A stretch of 64,000 nt of DNA, from NCBI GenBank assembly GCA_050633705.1, contig JBOEGZ010000012.1, positions 102,717-166,716 on the forward strand, given 5' to 3'. A model generated the notes under the pieces. It did no database searches, was not told the origin of the DNA, and saw only the letters and a program-made list of their open reading frames with translations. The first letter of the stretch is position 1. Every line of letters begins with the position of its first letter. Position numbers and translations under genes: made by a program. The DNA comes from JAJFHI01 sp050633705. Lineage in GTDB: Bacteria > Pseudomonadota > Alphaproteobacteria > Rhizobiales > Hyphomicrobiaceae. Shown here piece after piece: positions 44,571 through 54,970 of the stretch.

Positions 44571-45176
44571 CTAAATCCAAGGTCTTGCGGCTTGATTTTG
44601 TTCTTCAAAACTGTCGATCTTCGACGCCTTCTCGAGCGTCAAACCGATGTTGTCGAGACCGTTTAACAGGCAGTGTTTGCGAAATGGATCGATGTCAAAT
44701 TTAATCCTGCCGCCATCGGGACCGCTGATTTCCTGATTCTCGAGATCAATGGTGATGGTGGCATTTGCGCCGCGGTTGGCGTCGTCCATCAGCTTGTCGA
44801 CATCCGCTTGGGGCAGCTTGATTGGCAATATGCCGTTTTGAAAGCAGTTGTTGTAGAAGATGTCAGCAAAGTCTGTCGCGACGACACAACGAATTCCAAA
44901 GTCCAACAACGCCCAAGGCGCGTGCTCTCGCGATGAGCCGCATCCAAAGTTATCGCCAGCTACCAAAATGCTTGCTGAGCGGTAGGCGGGTTTATTGAGT
45001 ACGAAGTCCTCAACCTCGTTGCCCTCTTGGTCGAAGCGCATCTCATAAAACAACGATGCGCCAAGACCCGTACGCTTGATTGTCTTTAGGAATTGCTTTG
45101 GGATGATCATGTCGGTGTCGACATTGCGTAGTGGTAGTGGGGCTGCGACCCCAGTTAACGTCGTAAATTTGTCCAT
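44571..45176 (-). CDS. leuD: 3-isopropylmalate dehydratase small subunit
   Basis: Forms with LeuC the isomerase of leucine synthesis. The substrate loop [17 protein letters not shown] is at about residue 75; [14 protein letters not shown] near the N-terminus and [15 protein letters not shown] are typical. Length 201 is standard. leuC is 11.5 kb upstream on the same strand and leuB 27 kb downstream. The terminator after leuD shows that it is now its own transcription unit. Confidence 0.97.
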   Translation of the reverse strand: MDKFTTLTGVAAPLPLRNVDTDMIIPKQFLKTIKRTGLGASLFYEMRFDQEGNEVEDFVLNKPAYRSASILVAGDNFGCGSSREHAPWALLDFGIRCVVATDFADIFYNNCFQNGILPIKLPQADVDKLMDDANRGANATITIDLENQEISGPDGGRIKFDIDPFRKHCLLNGLDNIGLTLEKASKIDSFEEQNQAARPWI

Positions 45177-45228
45177 CCCGTCCTCTTAGTATCCGAAATA
45201 TTGGGCCCTAGATGGCATTTCGGCTGGT

Positions 45229-45687
45229 TTAGGCTTTAAGGCCATCTGCCAGTGCGCGAAAGTAGCCTTCAGCGGCGGTCAGCCGATCAACCCTCTTTTG
45301 AATACCGGGCATCGTGGTGTCCGGGTCCAGCAAGGATTTGTCGGCATCGAGTTGATCCAGCCGCCTTTTAACGCCAGCAACCTTCCGTCCGTCAAGGTGG
45401 GGACGCAAAACCTCGACGATTGTCTCAATATAACCCCGTATTCTGGCCGCCTCACGCACCGCCTCGCGGCGAGCCTTGCGATTTTTCGGCTCGTTGGCAT
45501 AGCAATCGAGCGCTGTTGCGGTTCGTTCAAGGGTGTTGGCGATAGTTTCGGCGTATTGGGCAATCCGTAGACGGCGGTTCATATCCAGATCCGTGAGCGC
45601 GTTCAGCCACCGGTAGACGGTTTCTGCCAATCCCAGAACGGTCTTTGTGTACTCGCCGATGCGCATTTGGCAATGTATCCGGTACAT
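45229..45687 (-). CDS. Uncharacterised all-helical protein
   Basis: A 152-residue, highly charged, Leu/Arg-rich protein predicted to be all helices (LRIAQYAETIANTLERTATAL; KARREAVREAARIRGYIETI; VKRRLDQLDADKSLL). No signal peptide or family is recognised. It lies 52 bases upstream of leuD on the same strand and could be cotranscribed. Start 45687 has a GGA nine bases upstream; ATG 45666 is an alternative. Confidence 0.6.
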   Translation of the reverse strand: MYRIHCQMRIGEYTKTVLGLAETVYRWLNALTDLDMNRRLRIAQYAETIANTLERTATALDCYANEPKNRKARREAVREAARIRGYIETIVEVLRPHLDGRKVAGVKRRLDQLDADKSLLDPDTTMPGIQKRVDRLTAAEGYFRALADGLKA

Positions 45688-45824
45688 TGAGGTGTTCCAG
45701 ATAGTCTAAATGTCGCTGAATGGTGTGGGGATAAATTGGGCGCGCGGGCGCGGGTCGCAGATGTTTTTGGCGGAATAGTTCGCCAGAGGAGGTCGGGAGG
45801 TGGCAAATGCTTTACTTGTAATCA

Positions 45825-46343
45825 CTATCGAACGCGCGGGTCAGCGTAACATTTTCGCATGTATTCGCAGCGAAACGATCCCGACAGATGCATGGAATCG
45901 CCTTTTGCCGGTCTGATAAAATCGCAAACCTCGTCGAGCCCGTCTTCGGTCAACCAACCCTGGCGGCGGCCACGTTGGACCGCAAAGCAGTCTGCCGTTT
46001 CTTCATCAGGGCCACGGAATTGATGCCCACATTCGTGCGCATAAATCCACCGTTTTACCGGCGTGGAGACGCGGCGAAGTAAGCGCTGGTTCATGATCAG
46101 AAAGCCAGGGTAGGCGGCACCATAATCATCCAACTGGTTATCGATGACGGTTGGACGGCGTCCGCAAATTTGGCGCTTGCCATCCAGCTTGAACTTGCCA
46201 GGTGCAATAATTCGAGACGTGCCACCAACTTGGGCCGTGTATTCTTCAGGTGTTGGGGGTTCCTGGGCGCCAATAGCAATCGTCATCGCACCCAAAAAAG
46301 CAAGAGTGGTACAAAGTCGTTTTGCCCAAACTATGCCAATCAT
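45825..46343 (-). CDS. Secreted zincin-like protein with HECGH motif
   Basis: A 172-residue exported protein: signal peptide (LCTTLAFLGAMTIAIGAQ) and then a domain with RWIYAHECGHQFRG followed by EETADCFAVQRGRRQGWL. HExxH plus a downstream E-x-x-A-D resembles the metal site of minigluzincin (ImmA/IrrE/M48-like) peptidases, so zinc-dependent proteolysis in the periplasm is plausible. Six other Cys may form disulfides. GGGGAG seven bases before ATG supports the start. The family is not identified further. Confidence 0.7.
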   Translation of the reverse strand: MIGIVWAKRLCTTLAFLGAMTIAIGAQEPPTPEEYTAQVGGTSRIIAPGKFKLDGKRQICGRRPTVIDNQLDDYGAAYPGFLIMNQRLLRRVSTPVKRWIYAHECGHQFRGPDEETADCFAVQRGRRQGWLTEDGLDEVCDFIRPAKGDSMHLSGSFRCEYMRKCYADPRVR

Positions 46344-46648
46344 GCGCTGCTCCCCAGTTTAAGTCCCTATGCCCCAAAAGTCGGCTCGCTAAGTGATGAC
46401 GTGTTTTTGTCGTCTCGACAATGCAGCGGGCAAACTTTTGTATCCACATTCGGGCAATTCGTGGGCTGGCGTGGTGTTCCAGCCATGCTTTTGCTCGAAA
46501 ACGTGCATCTGGTGAGAATTAAACCGCACTTGAGCCTAAGGAATTCTGAATTTTCACGGCAACTGGAGGCGCGACTACAACTCTAGGGGGAAAATTTGGT
46601 CAGAAGCAATGCGTGCAATCTGGGTGAATTTGCACCAATTTGGGGCTG
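46344..46648. other. Intergenic region between two exported-protein genes
   Basis: A 305-base region upstream of the zincin-like gene. A plus-strand frame (46170-46586) crosses it but overlaps the zincin gene in antisense and lacks a ribosome site. Nothing else is supported. Confidence 0.4.
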
Positions 46649-47059
46649 CTAAGCCTTGAGTTTTTTCTGTAGCAGACCGGCAACTTCTTTGCAGATCGCG
46701 GCATAAACAGCGAGTTGTTTTGGCGACAATACACTTGCGGCGCGTCGACGTGCGGTGGGGACAATACCCATGATGCGCGCGCGAAGTTTCATCAGTTTGG
46801 CATATCCAGCTTGCTTGCCGATTTTAATGCCAAGGTCGCGGAAAATTTTGCGACGTTGTGCCGAAGTCGACGACAACTGCCGTTTGAATTTTGCTTTTTG
46901 CTCTGCTGTGAGTTTCAAACGGTGAATTTGGGAAGAAATATATCTGGACACCATGCTTTCAGGATTGCCGGCATGTGCGCCTTGATGCGTTGGCAACGAG
47001 AACACCAATGCCAGAAATAAAGCGGCGAGTTTTGTCGTGATTAAAGAATTTAAACGCAA
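46649..47059 (-). CDS. Exported basic helical protein, possibly Spy/CpxP-like
   Basis: A 136-residue protein with a signal peptide ending near AHAG (residue 30) and a mature part that is helical and strongly basic. LKLTAEQKAKFKRQL and VLSPKQLAVYAAI resemble the LTxxQ repeats of periplasmic Spy/CpxP-type chaperones, but the positive charge is unusual. Monocistronic. Identification is tentative. Confidence 0.55.
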   Translation of the reverse strand: MRLNSLITTKLAALFLALVFSLPTHQGAHAGNPESMVSRYISSQIHRLKLTAEQKAKFKRQLSSTSAQRRKIFRDLGIKIGKQAGYAKLMKLRARIMGIVPTARRRAASVLSPKQLAVYAAICKEVAGLLQKKLKA

Positions 47060-47283
47060 TGCTTTTCCCCCGTTTCCAGGCGCCCAATGATGAGGTGTTA
47101 TCTAAGGCTAAAATCTCGTGATCGCCGCCAGCGCGACATCGCCATGGATCAAGGTCGTGATCCAAGAGCCGTGCCAAACTAGTTTTTAAGATTGTTGTTG
47201 TTGATGCGACAATCCGATGTTGCGACGAATGGACCAAACCGTTTGTGCCGCCTGTGCAGTAACCAAACGGCGCCATATCTTGC

Positions 47284-48411
47284 TCAAATGATATCTAACG
47301 ACGGAATCATTGGCAGTTCTGGTGGTAAACACCGTTTTTCCAACCAGTACGGACGCCAAAACTGGGACCATACCTTGCGGTTATTCATTGCGTCTGACAA
47401 TTGACGAACGTTTGGTCGCAGGTCTGGCAGATCACTTTTGTTAAACCAGTCACGAGCCGCGCGAAAGACATCTTCGGCCACCTCTTGGTTGTCGGGACCA
47501 TGAATTTCCGTGATTGACGGTAACGGCTGGTTCCACTGAGTTCCGATGCACAAGTGCGCCACGCGTTTACCATTCTTGCGCACAACCCAGAACTGATCTT
47601 CACGGGTGGCAATCTCATCGGCATAGCTGCGTAAACAATTGTTCATGGCATGCGATTCTTCAATCAATTGCTGTGCCGTTAGGATTGGTTCAAACGTGAA
47701 GGTGCCTTCACGAACGGGTTCGATCCAAGGGCGTTCTGGCTCGACGCTTTCGAGCAGAAGAAAAACGCGCAAATCTTCGCGCCACTTGTTTTGCGCCTCT
47801 TTTGCAGCATCATTGGTCATCTTTTTGTGCCATCGGGTATGGATAAGTCGACCCGCTTTGGTGTCAGGATGCCCAGAAAACCAAGCGTAAAGCGCAAGCC
47901 TGAACATGCACGCCTTACACAAAGACGTGCCTGCGCAGGCTTGACGAGCTGTCCAAATAGCGAACTCGCGATCACACCATTTGTATCCACCGCCAACCAT
48001 TTCTAGCCATTTTTCAGCCTTGTCGGTATCAGGCAAGTGATTGCCAATCCGGCGCCGGAAGTCTGCGTCATCAGGCAACTCAGGAATGCGTTCGCTAAAT
48101 GCCTCTGGCGGCAGTTTGCGCAGCCACAGCGGCACGCTTGCGATCGCGGCGAGATCTGCCAATGGGCGTCCATCAACAATCGCTTGCTCGACTTCAACAG
48201 CGCAGGCCTCGTTCTCAGTAATTGCCAATGCGAACAACAGCGCCGGGAACGCGGCAGCCAGTTCCGACAAGTGGTCATGGCGTTTTGCAAGGCCAAGCAC
48301 ACGGTCGCGATGGCGCTCCGGGAAACGCTCCAGGTTATCATGAATTCGCGCGCGCAGTTGATATTCGCTGACAAAACTCAGACGAAGATCGCGCCAGATT
48401 TTGGTGAGCAT
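47284..48411 (-). CDS. PcfJ-domain protein
   Basis: A 375-residue protein whose C-terminal third carries the PcfJ signature: LTAQQLIEESHAMNNCLRSYADEI, then WVVRKNGKRVAHLCIG and ITEIHGPDNQEV. PcfJ was named from the conjugative plasmid pCF10, but chromosomal relatives are widespread and uncharacterised. The middle has a Cys-rich patch (CDREFAIWTARQACAGTSLCKACM). There is no membrane segment. ATG 48411 is preferred; the frame continues to TTG 48477. No conjugation genes are nearby. Confidence 0.78.
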   Translation of the reverse strand: MLTKIWRDLRLSFVSEYQLRARIHDNLERFPERHRDRVLGLAKRHDHLSELAAAFPALLFALAITENEACAVEVEQAIVDGRPLADLAAIASVPLWLRKLPPEAFSERIPELPDDADFRRRIGNHLPDTDKAEKWLEMVGGGYKWCDREFAIWTARQACAGTSLCKACMFRLALYAWFSGHPDTKAGRLIHTRWHKKMTNDAAKEAQNKWREDLRVFLLLESVEPERPWIEPVREGTFTFEPILTAQQLIEESHAMNNCLRSYADEIATREDQFWVVRKNGKRVAHLCIGTQWNQPLPSITEIHGPDNQEVAEDVFRAARDWFNKSDLPDLRPNVRQLSDAMNNRKVWSQFWRPYWLEKRCLPPELPMIPSLDII

Positions 48412-48882
48412 GACACAACATTCTTTGCGATCAGGCGTGGTTAAACCTAGACGGTTTTTCCCGTTCTGATCAATCAATCAAATTGTAAGGTGAGCCGTAA
48501 AGACCCGGATTGTTTCTTGTCCCGGGCGCTTGAAGAATTGATCGCTCGAATAAACCGTTAATGCGCTGGGATAAATTTCCCAAAACGCAGGTTCAACGGG
48601 TAATTGAGACCAATCCCAACACAATCAACTTAGCGGTTGCGTAAGATGCCCAGGAGGTATTTGGCGACCAAATTCATCATCGCGACCTCCGTTCATGTTG
48701 TCGAATGCCCATTCAATAAGAGAACTTTTGGGCAAGTGCAAGGCAGTGGAATAAGTTGGTTAAGTCGGGCATATCTTCACGTTGTTGAGAGCCTGAGGGT
48801 GGCTTGTTGGTTCTGGCACGTGCTCTGCACCTGTCTGTCGGAAAAGTGCATTCCCAGATTTTAGCCATTTAGGTTCCCCGCT
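48412..48882. other. Divergent intergenic region before the acyltransferase gene
   Basis: This 471-base region should hold promoters for the PcfJ-type and acyltransferase genes. A plus-strand frame (48646-48864) with an AGGAGG inside it has odd composition and no usable start, so it is not called. No RNA gene seen. Confidence 0.4.
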
Positions 48883-50052
48883 GTGCAAGTTCTCAATAAT
48901 GTTTCCCGTCTCCTTAGTGTGCCAAAACAAGGCGAAATTGCCCCAAATTGTCGTGACGCTCTGCGTGAGGCAGGTGACGCCAACAGGCTGGTTTGGTTTG
49001 ATTATGCCAAAGGTATCTGCATCATTTTGGTTGTTATGATGCATTCGACATTAGGGGTTGGCTTAGCACTTGGCTCAGAGGGTTGGCTCCATACCGTTGT
49101 CTCGTATGCACAACCATTTCGAATGCCAGACTTTTTCTTGCTGTCAGGATTGTTTCTCTGTTTTGCAATCCAGCGCGATTGGCGACTGTACTTTGACCGT
49201 AAGGTTCTGCACTTCTTATATTTTTATCTCCTTTGGAGCGCCTTTCAGGTTGCTCTCAAGGTTGGTGCTGCCGGTGAATTGACGGCCTGGACTTTCCTCA
49301 CCCGCATGGCGGAGACATTTGTTACGCCCAACCCAACACTTTGGTTCATCTATGTGTTGCCGATGTTCTTCGTCGCCACGAAATTGCTTTATCGCTTGCC
49401 AACGCCGGCGTTGTGGTTGCTCGGCGCCGCGCTCCATACATTGGCACCAAAAACCGGTTGGTATTCCGTCGATGAATTTGCCCACTATTACGTTTTCTTC
49501 CTCAGCGGATATGTCTTGGCACCCTATGTATTCAAGATTGCGCGTTGGGCTGAAGCAAATGTGATAGCCTCGCTTGCGGTTGTGGCTGTATGGGCGGTGT
49601 TTAATGGTTTCGTCGCATTTTGGCCCGACCCTGTTGGTCTGGGCGTGAAGTTGTTTGAACTTCCAGTTCTAAGCATCGCAACCGGCCTTGCAGGCGCGTT
49701 TGCTATCGTGATGCTTGCTGCGGTTCTTGCAAAAATTGATTTGATTCCAGCCATTCGTTTTTGCGGACAACATTCAATTGTTCTTTATCTCGCATTTACA
49801 ATTCCGATGGCGATTACGCGGATTGTGTTGGTCAAGTTGGGCGTAATTTCCGATGTAGGAGCCGTTTCGTTTGTCGTCACGAGTGTTGCCTTGATTTCAC
49901 CGTTGGTGCTGTTTGTCCTCACGCGTAAAACGCCATTGCGCTATTTGTTTGTGCGACCGGACATCTTTAAATTGGAAAGGCCAGCGATGTCTCCACATCG
50001 TAAAGCTGTGCAATTGGGGTCTGCTCCCGTGGCACGGATAGTACAGTCGTGA
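48883..50052 (+). CDS. Acyltransferase family 3 membrane protein
   Basis: A 389-residue polytopic inner-membrane acyltransferase, the type that modifies surface polysaccharides or small extracellular molecules. The first segment holds WFDYAKGICIILVVMMHST with the conserved His, and the second block reads RMPDFFLLSGLF. About ten hydrophobic segments follow. The substrate is unknown. The GTG start at 48883 lacks a strong ribosome site, so it is tentative. The glycine riboswitch begins about 85 bases after the stop. Confidence 0.85.
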   Translation: MQVLNNVSRLLSVPKQGEIAPNCRDALREAGDANRLVWFDYAKGICIILVVMMHSTLGVGLALGSEGWLHTVVSYAQPFRMPDFFLLSGLFLCFAIQRDWRLYFDRKVLHFLYFYLLWSAFQVALKVGAAGELTAWTFLTRMAETFVTPNPTLWFIYVLPMFFVATKLLYRLPTPALWLLGAALHTLAPKTGWYSVDEFAHYYVFFLSGYVLAPYVFKIARWAEANVIASLAVVAVWAVFNGFVAFWPDPVGLGVKLFELPVLSIATGLAGAFAIVMLAAVLAKIDLIPAIRFCGQHSIVLYLAFTIPMAITRIVLVKLGVISDVGAVSFVVTSVALISPLVLFVLTRKTPLRYLFVRPDIFKLERPAMSPHRKAVQLGSAPVARIVQS

Positions 50053-50134
50053 GCAATCCAACCCACACTTTTTTCAAATTGTACGACTTTCGACAAATTG
50101 CTTAGAGCTTGTATCACGTCTATGACGCAAGTGA

Positions 50135-50307
50135 ATTGTTGGAAGAGTTCGGCAAATTGGGTCAAACCAACGCGTCGGCGCCGAAGGAGCAACCGCCCCG
50201 GAAACTCTCAGGCCAAAGGACCGCGGTTCAACTCAAGACACTCTGGAAAGTGACGCGAGCGCGTCCGCCGAAGGAATAATTCTCTCAGGCATCAAAGACA
50301 GAGGGGG
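50135..50307 (+). ncRNA. Tandem glycine riboswitch
   Basis: Two glycine aptamers in series upstream of gcvT. The first contains GGAAGAG, CGCCGAAGGAGCAA and CTCTCAGGCCAAAGGACC. The second contains CTCTGGAAAG, CGCCGAAGGAATAA and CTCTCAGGCATCAAAGACAGAG. CTCTG (50241-50245) and CAGAG (50299-50303) form P1 of aptamer 2. Glycine binding should switch on the cleavage system. These motifs match the class closely. Confidence 0.95.
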
Positions 50308-50383
50308 CGTCGATTTAGCCAGCCGTATGGGCTACGGAACTCGACGCCGAGACTCCTGTGTTTCTTTTCAAGTGTTCGGCGTC
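50306..50383 (+). promoter_or_regulatory. Expression platform: two mutually exclusive hairpins
   Basis: GGCGTCGA (50306-50313) pairs with TCGACGCC (50341-50348). GACGCCGA (50343-50350) instead pairs with TCGGCGTC (50376-50383). The two stems share 50343-50348 and cannot coexist. The second stem ends 20 bases before the gcvT start, and a T-rich stretch (TTTCTTTT) lies inside its loop. Confidence 0.6.
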
Positions 50384-50403
50384 CCCATTGGGACAAATGC
50401 GCG

Positions 50404-51543
50404 GTGAATAATAAGACCCTTTTAAGAACCCCACTTTTTGACCTGCACATGTCGTTAGGTGCACGCATGGTTGCGTTCGCAAACTACGACATGCCTGTGC
50501 TGTATCCATCCGGCGTCATGAAAGAGCATCTCCATACCCGTGCACAAGCGGGATTGTTTGATGTTTCACATATGGGTCAGATCCTTCTTCGCCCAAAATC
50601 AGGAGACATTGTGGATGCCGCAATGGCTCTGGAGACGCTTGTTCCTATGGACATCTTGGGCCTACCGGAAGGTCGCCAACGCTACGCGTTTTTCACAAAC
50701 GAAGAGGGCGGTATCCTCGATGATCTAATGGTGGCTAATCGGGGTGATCATTTGTATTTGGTGGTCAATGCTGCGTGCAAAATATCAGATTTTGCTCACC
50801 TTGAAGCACACCTCAGTGAGGCCTGCGAGATTGAGATGCAGGAAGATCGCGCACTGCTGGCAGTGCAAGGACCTCAATCTGCTGTGGCGCTCGGTAGATT
50901 GGCACCCGATGTTGCCAAAATGCGATTTATGGATGTTCGCGAATTTTCAATTGATGGTGCCGTTTGTACCGTTTCGCGCTCTGGATACACAGCTGAAGAC
51001 GGTTTCGAAATTTCCGTACCGGCAGACAATGCCGTGGACCTTGCTCAGGCCTTGCTTGGCCATGAATCGGTCGAACCGATCGGTTTGGGCGCCCGCGATA
51101 GTTTGCGACTAGAGGGTGGTCTTTGTCTTTACGGCAGTGACATCGATACGACGACAACGCCAGTTGAAGCCGATTTGGTCTGGGCCATTCAGAAGGTTCG
51201 CCGCACTGGTGGTAAACGTTCGGGTGGATTTCCCGGCGCTGACGTGATTTTACAACAAATTGTCTCAGGCGCAGACCGCAAACGCGTTGGTCTCAGGCCA
51301 CGTGGTCGGGCTCCAATGCGATCGGGAACGAAGCTTTATGCAAACGCTGAGACACCGGAATCGATTGGAGTTGTGACGTCCGGTGGATTTGGACCGACGA
51401 TAGGTGCGCCTGTTGCGATGGGCTACCTATCGACCAATTTCTCGAAGCCTGGAACCGAAATTTTTGGAGAGGTCCGCGGCAAAAAATTGCCGATGGTTGT
51501 CAGTGATCTCCCGTTCGTCAAACCAAATTTTAAACGTAAGTAA
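50404..51543 (+). CDS. gcvT: Glycine cleavage T protein (aminomethyltransferase)
   Basis: Transfers the methylene group from lipoyl-bound aminomethyl to tetrahydrofolate, releasing ammonia. The N-terminal [24 protein letters not shown] and [19 protein letters not shown] are typical. The folate-binding Asp is in [12 protein letters not shown], and [20 protein letters not shown] and the C-terminal [15 protein letters not shown] follow. Length 379 is normal. The start is GTG 50404, with a GGGAC some ten bases upstream. It is the first gene of gcvTHP under riboswitch control. Confidence 0.96.
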   Translation: MNNKTLLRTPLFDLHMSLGARMVAFANYDMPVLYPSGVMKEHLHTRAQAGLFDVSHMGQILLRPKSGDIVDAAMALETLVPMDILGLPEGRQRYAFFTNEEGGILDDLMVANRGDHLYLVVNAACKISDFAHLEAHLSEACEIEMQEDRALLAVQGPQSAVALGRLAPDVAKMRFMDVREFSIDGAVCTVSRSGYTAEDGFEISVPADNAVDLAQALLGHESVEPIGLGARDSLRLEGGLCLYGSDIDTTTTPVEADLVWAIQKVRRTGGKRSGGFPGADVILQQIVSGADRKRVGLRPRGRAPMRSGTKLYANAETPESIGVVTSGGFGPTIGAPVAMGYLSTNFSKPGTEIFGEVRGKKLPMVVSDLPFVKPNFKRK

Positions 51544-51557
51544 GGAGCCAGCCGACA

Positions 51558-51920
51558 ATGATGAAATTTACGGAAGACCATGAATGGTTGAAGATTGAAG
51601 GCGATATCGCAACCGTTGGCATTACGGAATATGCCACGGTTCAACTTGGCGATCTTGTGTTTATAGAACTTCCCGAAGTTGGGACTGAGGTGAGCAAAGG
51701 TGCGATTGGAGCAACGGTTGAGTCCGTCAAGGCGGCGTCAGAAGTTTATGCCCATGTCGATGGCGAGATCACAGAAACGAACACAGCAATTGTTGATGAT
51801 CCATCGTTGGTCAATTCCGACCCGATGGGCGCGGGATGGTTTTTCAAAATAAAACTGAAAAATGCTGATCAAGTTGTCTCGCTCTTGGATGCTGACGCTT
51901 ACAAAGCAATTACGGCTTAG
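51558..51920 (+). CDS. gcvH: Glycine cleavage H protein
   Basis: Lipoyl carrier that shuttles the aminomethyl group between P, T and L proteins. The lipoylated Lys is in [16 protein letters not shown] (near residue 60), preceded by [21 protein letters not shown]. Length 120 is slightly below E. coli (129). AAGGAG lies upstream, and the gene starts 14 bases after gcvT. Lipoylation enzymes are not in the window. Confidence 0.97.
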   Translation: MMKFTEDHEWLKIEGDIATVGITEYATVQLGDLVFIELPEVGTEVSKGAIGATVESVKAASEVYAHVDGEITETNTAIVDDPSLVNSDPMGAGWFFKIKLKNADQVVSLLDADAYKAITA

Positions 51921-51985
51921 TTCCGCCAACCCAACAAACCTAACAATAGTGATGATCCTCGTTTCCTAACGTTAAGGCCGCTCTC

Positions 51986-54853
51986 ATGACCTTTAAACCA
52001 ACAGACTATCTGCCCTACGACTTCGCCAATCGGCGCCACATTGGTCCATCATCAAAAGAACTGGACGAGATGTTAGAAGTCGTTGGTGCCGACAGTTTAG
52101 AAGCTTTGATTGACGAAGTTATTCCAGGAAACATTCGCCAAAAGGAGCCGTTGGATTGGGGAAAGGCTCTGTCGGAACGCGCATCATTGTTCAAGCTTCG
52201 CGATACAGCAGAGCAGAACAAGGTGTTGGTATCGCTGTTGGGGCAAGGGTACTATGACACGATTACGCCTCCGGTTATTCAACGCAATATCTTGGAAAAT
52301 CCGGCTTGGTATACCGCTTATACACCTTATCAACCAGAGATCAGCCAAGGTCGTCTCGAAGCGTTGTTGAACTTCCAGACAATGATTTCGGACTTCACGG
52401 GGCTTGATATTGCGAACGCGTCGTTGTTGGACGAAGCAACGGCTGCGGCTGAAGCAATGACAATGGCCGAGCGTGTTTCTAAGTCTAAGGCAAAGGCGTT
52501 CTTTGTTGATGAAAACTGTCATCCGCAAAACATTGCCGTCATCAAGACTCGCGCCGAACCGCTGAACTGGAATGTGGTTGTCGGCAACCCGTTCGAAGAC
52601 TTAAAACCAGATGAAGTTTTCGGTGCAATCTTCCAGTACCCATGCACATACGGACACATTCATGACTTCACGGATATCATTGCAAAACTGCACGATGCGA
52701 ACGCCATCGGTATTGTTGTTGCGGATTTGTTGGCATTGGCGTTGCTGAAATCTCCAGGTGAAATGGGAGCAGACATCTCAGTCGGTTCAGCCCAACGGTT
52801 CGGCGTACCGCTTGGCTTTGGTGGGCCTCACGCAGGATTTATGTCGACGCGCGACGCATTTAAGCGCTCAATGCCAGGTCGCCTGGTAGGCGTTTCTGTG
52901 GATGCCCGTGGAAACAGAGCCTATCGTTTGGCTTTACAAACGCGTGAGCAACACATCCGTCGCGAACGGGCAACGTCGAATATTTGTACAGCCCAGGCTC
53001 TATTGGCCGTTATGGCATCGATGTATGCCGTATTTCATGGACCCAACGGGATCAAAGCGATTGCCCAACGCGTGCACCGTAAAGCTGTACGCATGGCAAA
53101 AGGGTTGGAGCAACTCGGTTTTCAAATTGAGCAGAAAACGTTCTTCGATACCTTCACCGTTGATGTTGGACCGTTGCAACGTGTGATCTTAAGCGCCGCG
53201 ATGAATAACGGTGTCAATCTGCGCAGGGTTGGCACGACCCGTATAGGGATTAGTTTAGATGAAAAAACGCGGCGCGCTTCGTTCGAGGCTGTGTGGAATG
53301 CATTTGGCGGCGATTTCAAAGACGAAGGTGACCTTGCACACGAATACCGTTTGCCTGAAGCGTTGGTAAGAACGTCTGAATATTTGACACACCCCGTTTT
53401 CCATATGAATCGCGCTGAAAGCGAAATGGTGCGTTACATACGGCGGTTGTCCGACCGCGATCTTGCGCTTGACCGTGCGATGATTCCGCTCGGGTCCTGC
53501 ACAATGAAGCTCAATGCGACAGCGGAAATGATGGCGTTATCTTGGCCTGAATTTTCAGATCTGCATCCGTTTGCTCCGCAAGACCAAACGCAGGGTTATC
53601 AGGAGGTGATCCATGATCTTTCAGACAAACTTTGCCAGATAACAGGTTATGACGCGATTTCGATGCAACCAAATTCAGGAGCACAAGGCGAATATGCAGG
53701 TTTGTTGACGATCCGCGCCTATCATCGCTCGCGTGGAGATATCTCTCGTGATGTCTGTTTGATTCCGACGTCAGCCCACGGCACCAATCCAGCATCCGCC
53801 CAAATGGCTGGAATGCAAGTCGTCGTTGTCAAAGCAGCTGACAATGGTGATGTCGATCTAGAAGATTTTCGTGCCAAAGCCGAACAGCATTCCGACCGCA
53901 TCGCAGCGTGCATGATCACCTATCCGTCAACGCATGGGGTATTTGAAGAAACGGTTCAGGAGATATGTGAGATTACCCACAAGCATGGTGGTCAGGTTTA
54001 TTTGGATGGCGCCAATTTGAATGCATTGGTGGGCTTGGTACAACCAGGCAAAATTGGTGCAGATGTTTCGCATTTAAACTTGCACAAAACTTTCTGCATC
54101 CCACATGGTGGCGGTGGTCCCGGAATGGGACCGATTGGAGTTAAAGCTCACCTTGCGCCTTACCTTCCAAAACATCCAGAAACGGATTTGGAAGGTGGTG
54201 AGGGGCAGGGTGCTGTTTCAGCCGCGCCTTATGGATCACCGTCTCTCCTGCCGATTTCGTGGAGCTACTGCTTGATGATGGGCGGTTCAGGGCTGACACA
54301 GGCCACGCGCGTGGCAATTCTTAATGCCAACTATATTGCAAAGCGCCTGGAAGGGGCATTCTCGGTGCTCTATCGCGCATCGAATGGACATGTTGCGCAT
54401 GAATGCATCATCGATACGAGACCATTGCATGAGAGTGCTGGCGTTAGTGTTGATGATATCGCCAAGCGCCTGATTGATAGCGGCTTTCATGCGCCAACAA
54501 TGAGCTGGCCTGTCGCTGGCACATTGATGATCGAGCCGACCGAGTCAGAAACGAAGGCGGAGCTTGATCGATTTTGCGACGCGATGCTTTCGATCCGGTC
54601 CGAGGCTGATGATATTGCCGAAGGCCGGATTGACCGAGACAATAATCCTTTGAAGAATGCCCCACACACAGTCGAAGACCTGGTCGGTGAATGGGATCGC
54701 CCCTATACGCGTGAACAGGCCTGTTATCCGCCAGGAGCGCTTCGTGTTGACAAGTATTGGGCGCCCGTCAATCGCGTTGACAATGTGTATGGTGATCGCA
54801 ACTTGGTGTGCTCCTGTCCGCCACTGGAGAGTTATTTGGATGTCGCGGAATGA
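51986..54853 (+). CDS. gcvP: Glycine dehydrogenase (decarboxylating), P protein
   Basis: PLP-dependent decarboxylase of the glycine cleavage system. This is the long homodimeric form (955 residues), with both halves in one chain. The PLP Lys is in [23 protein letters not shown]. The first half contains [29 protein letters not shown] and the second half [14 protein letters not shown] and [11 protein letters not shown]. It lies 65 bases after gcvH in the same operon. Confidence 0.98.
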   Translation: MTFKPTDYLPYDFANRRHIGPSSKELDEMLEVVGADSLEALIDEVIPGNIRQKEPLDWGKALSERASLFKLRDTAEQNKVLVSLLGQGYYDTITPPVIQRNILENPAWYTAYTPYQPEISQGRLEALLNFQTMISDFTGLDIANASLLDEATAAAEAMTMAERVSKSKAKAFFVDENCHPQNIAVIKTRAEPLNWNVVVGNPFEDLKPDEVFGAIFQYPCTYGHIHDFTDIIAKLHDANAIGIVVADLLALALLKSPGEMGADISVGSAQRFGVPLGFGGPHAGFMSTRDAFKRSMPGRLVGVSVDARGNRAYRLALQTREQHIRRERATSNICTAQALLAVMASMYAVFHGPNGIKAIAQRVHRKAVRMAKGLEQLGFQIEQKTFFDTFTVDVGPLQRVILSAAMNNGVNLRRVGTTRIGISLDEKTRRASFEAVWNAFGGDFKDEGDLAHEYRLPEALVRTSEYLTHPVFHMNRAESEMVRYIRRLSDRDLALDRAMIPLGSCTMKLNATAEMMALSWPEFSDLHPFAPQDQTQGYQEVIHDLSDKLCQITGYDAISMQPNSGAQGEYAGLLTIRAYHRSRGDISRDVCLIPTSAHGTNPASAQMAGMQVVVVKAADNGDVDLEDFRAKAEQHSDRIAACMITYPSTHGVFEETVQEICEITHKHGGQVYLDGANLNALVGLVQPGKIGADVSHLNLHKTFCIPHGGGGPGMGPIGVKAHLAPYLPKHPETDLEGGEGQGAVSAAPYGSPSLLPISWSYCLMMGGSGLTQATRVAILNANYIAKRLEGAFSVLYRASNGHVAHECIIDTRPLHESAGVSVDDIAKRLIDSGFHAPTMSWPVAGTLMIEPTESETKAELDRFCDAMLSIRSEADDIAEGRIDRDNNPLKNAPHTVEDLVGEWDRPYTREQACYPPGALRVDKYWAPVNRVDNVYGDRNLVCSCPPLESYLDVAE

Positions 54854-54970
54854 ATGTAGATAGGAGACGAGGCGAGGGAATTAGCGAAAGAACCGGCCAA
54901 GTTATGCAGCGCTGCGCATGTTTCGTGCTTGCTCTGACGACGGGGTGTCGGGAGGGCGAGGGCTTTGAAG

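Noticed and set aside
46170..46586. Plus-strand frame of 138 codons across the start of the zincin gene
   Set aside because: Mostly antisense to a gene with a signal peptide and a GGGGAG ribosome site; no start support.
47284..48411. Evidence of a conjugative plasmid from the PcfJ domain
   Set aside because: No relaxase, type IV secretion or replication genes are nearby; chromosomal PcfJ-domain genes are common.
48637..48864. 75-codon plus-strand frame before the acyltransferase gene
   Set aside because: Cys/Trp-rich, no usable start, and the internal AGGAGG is too close to any start codon.
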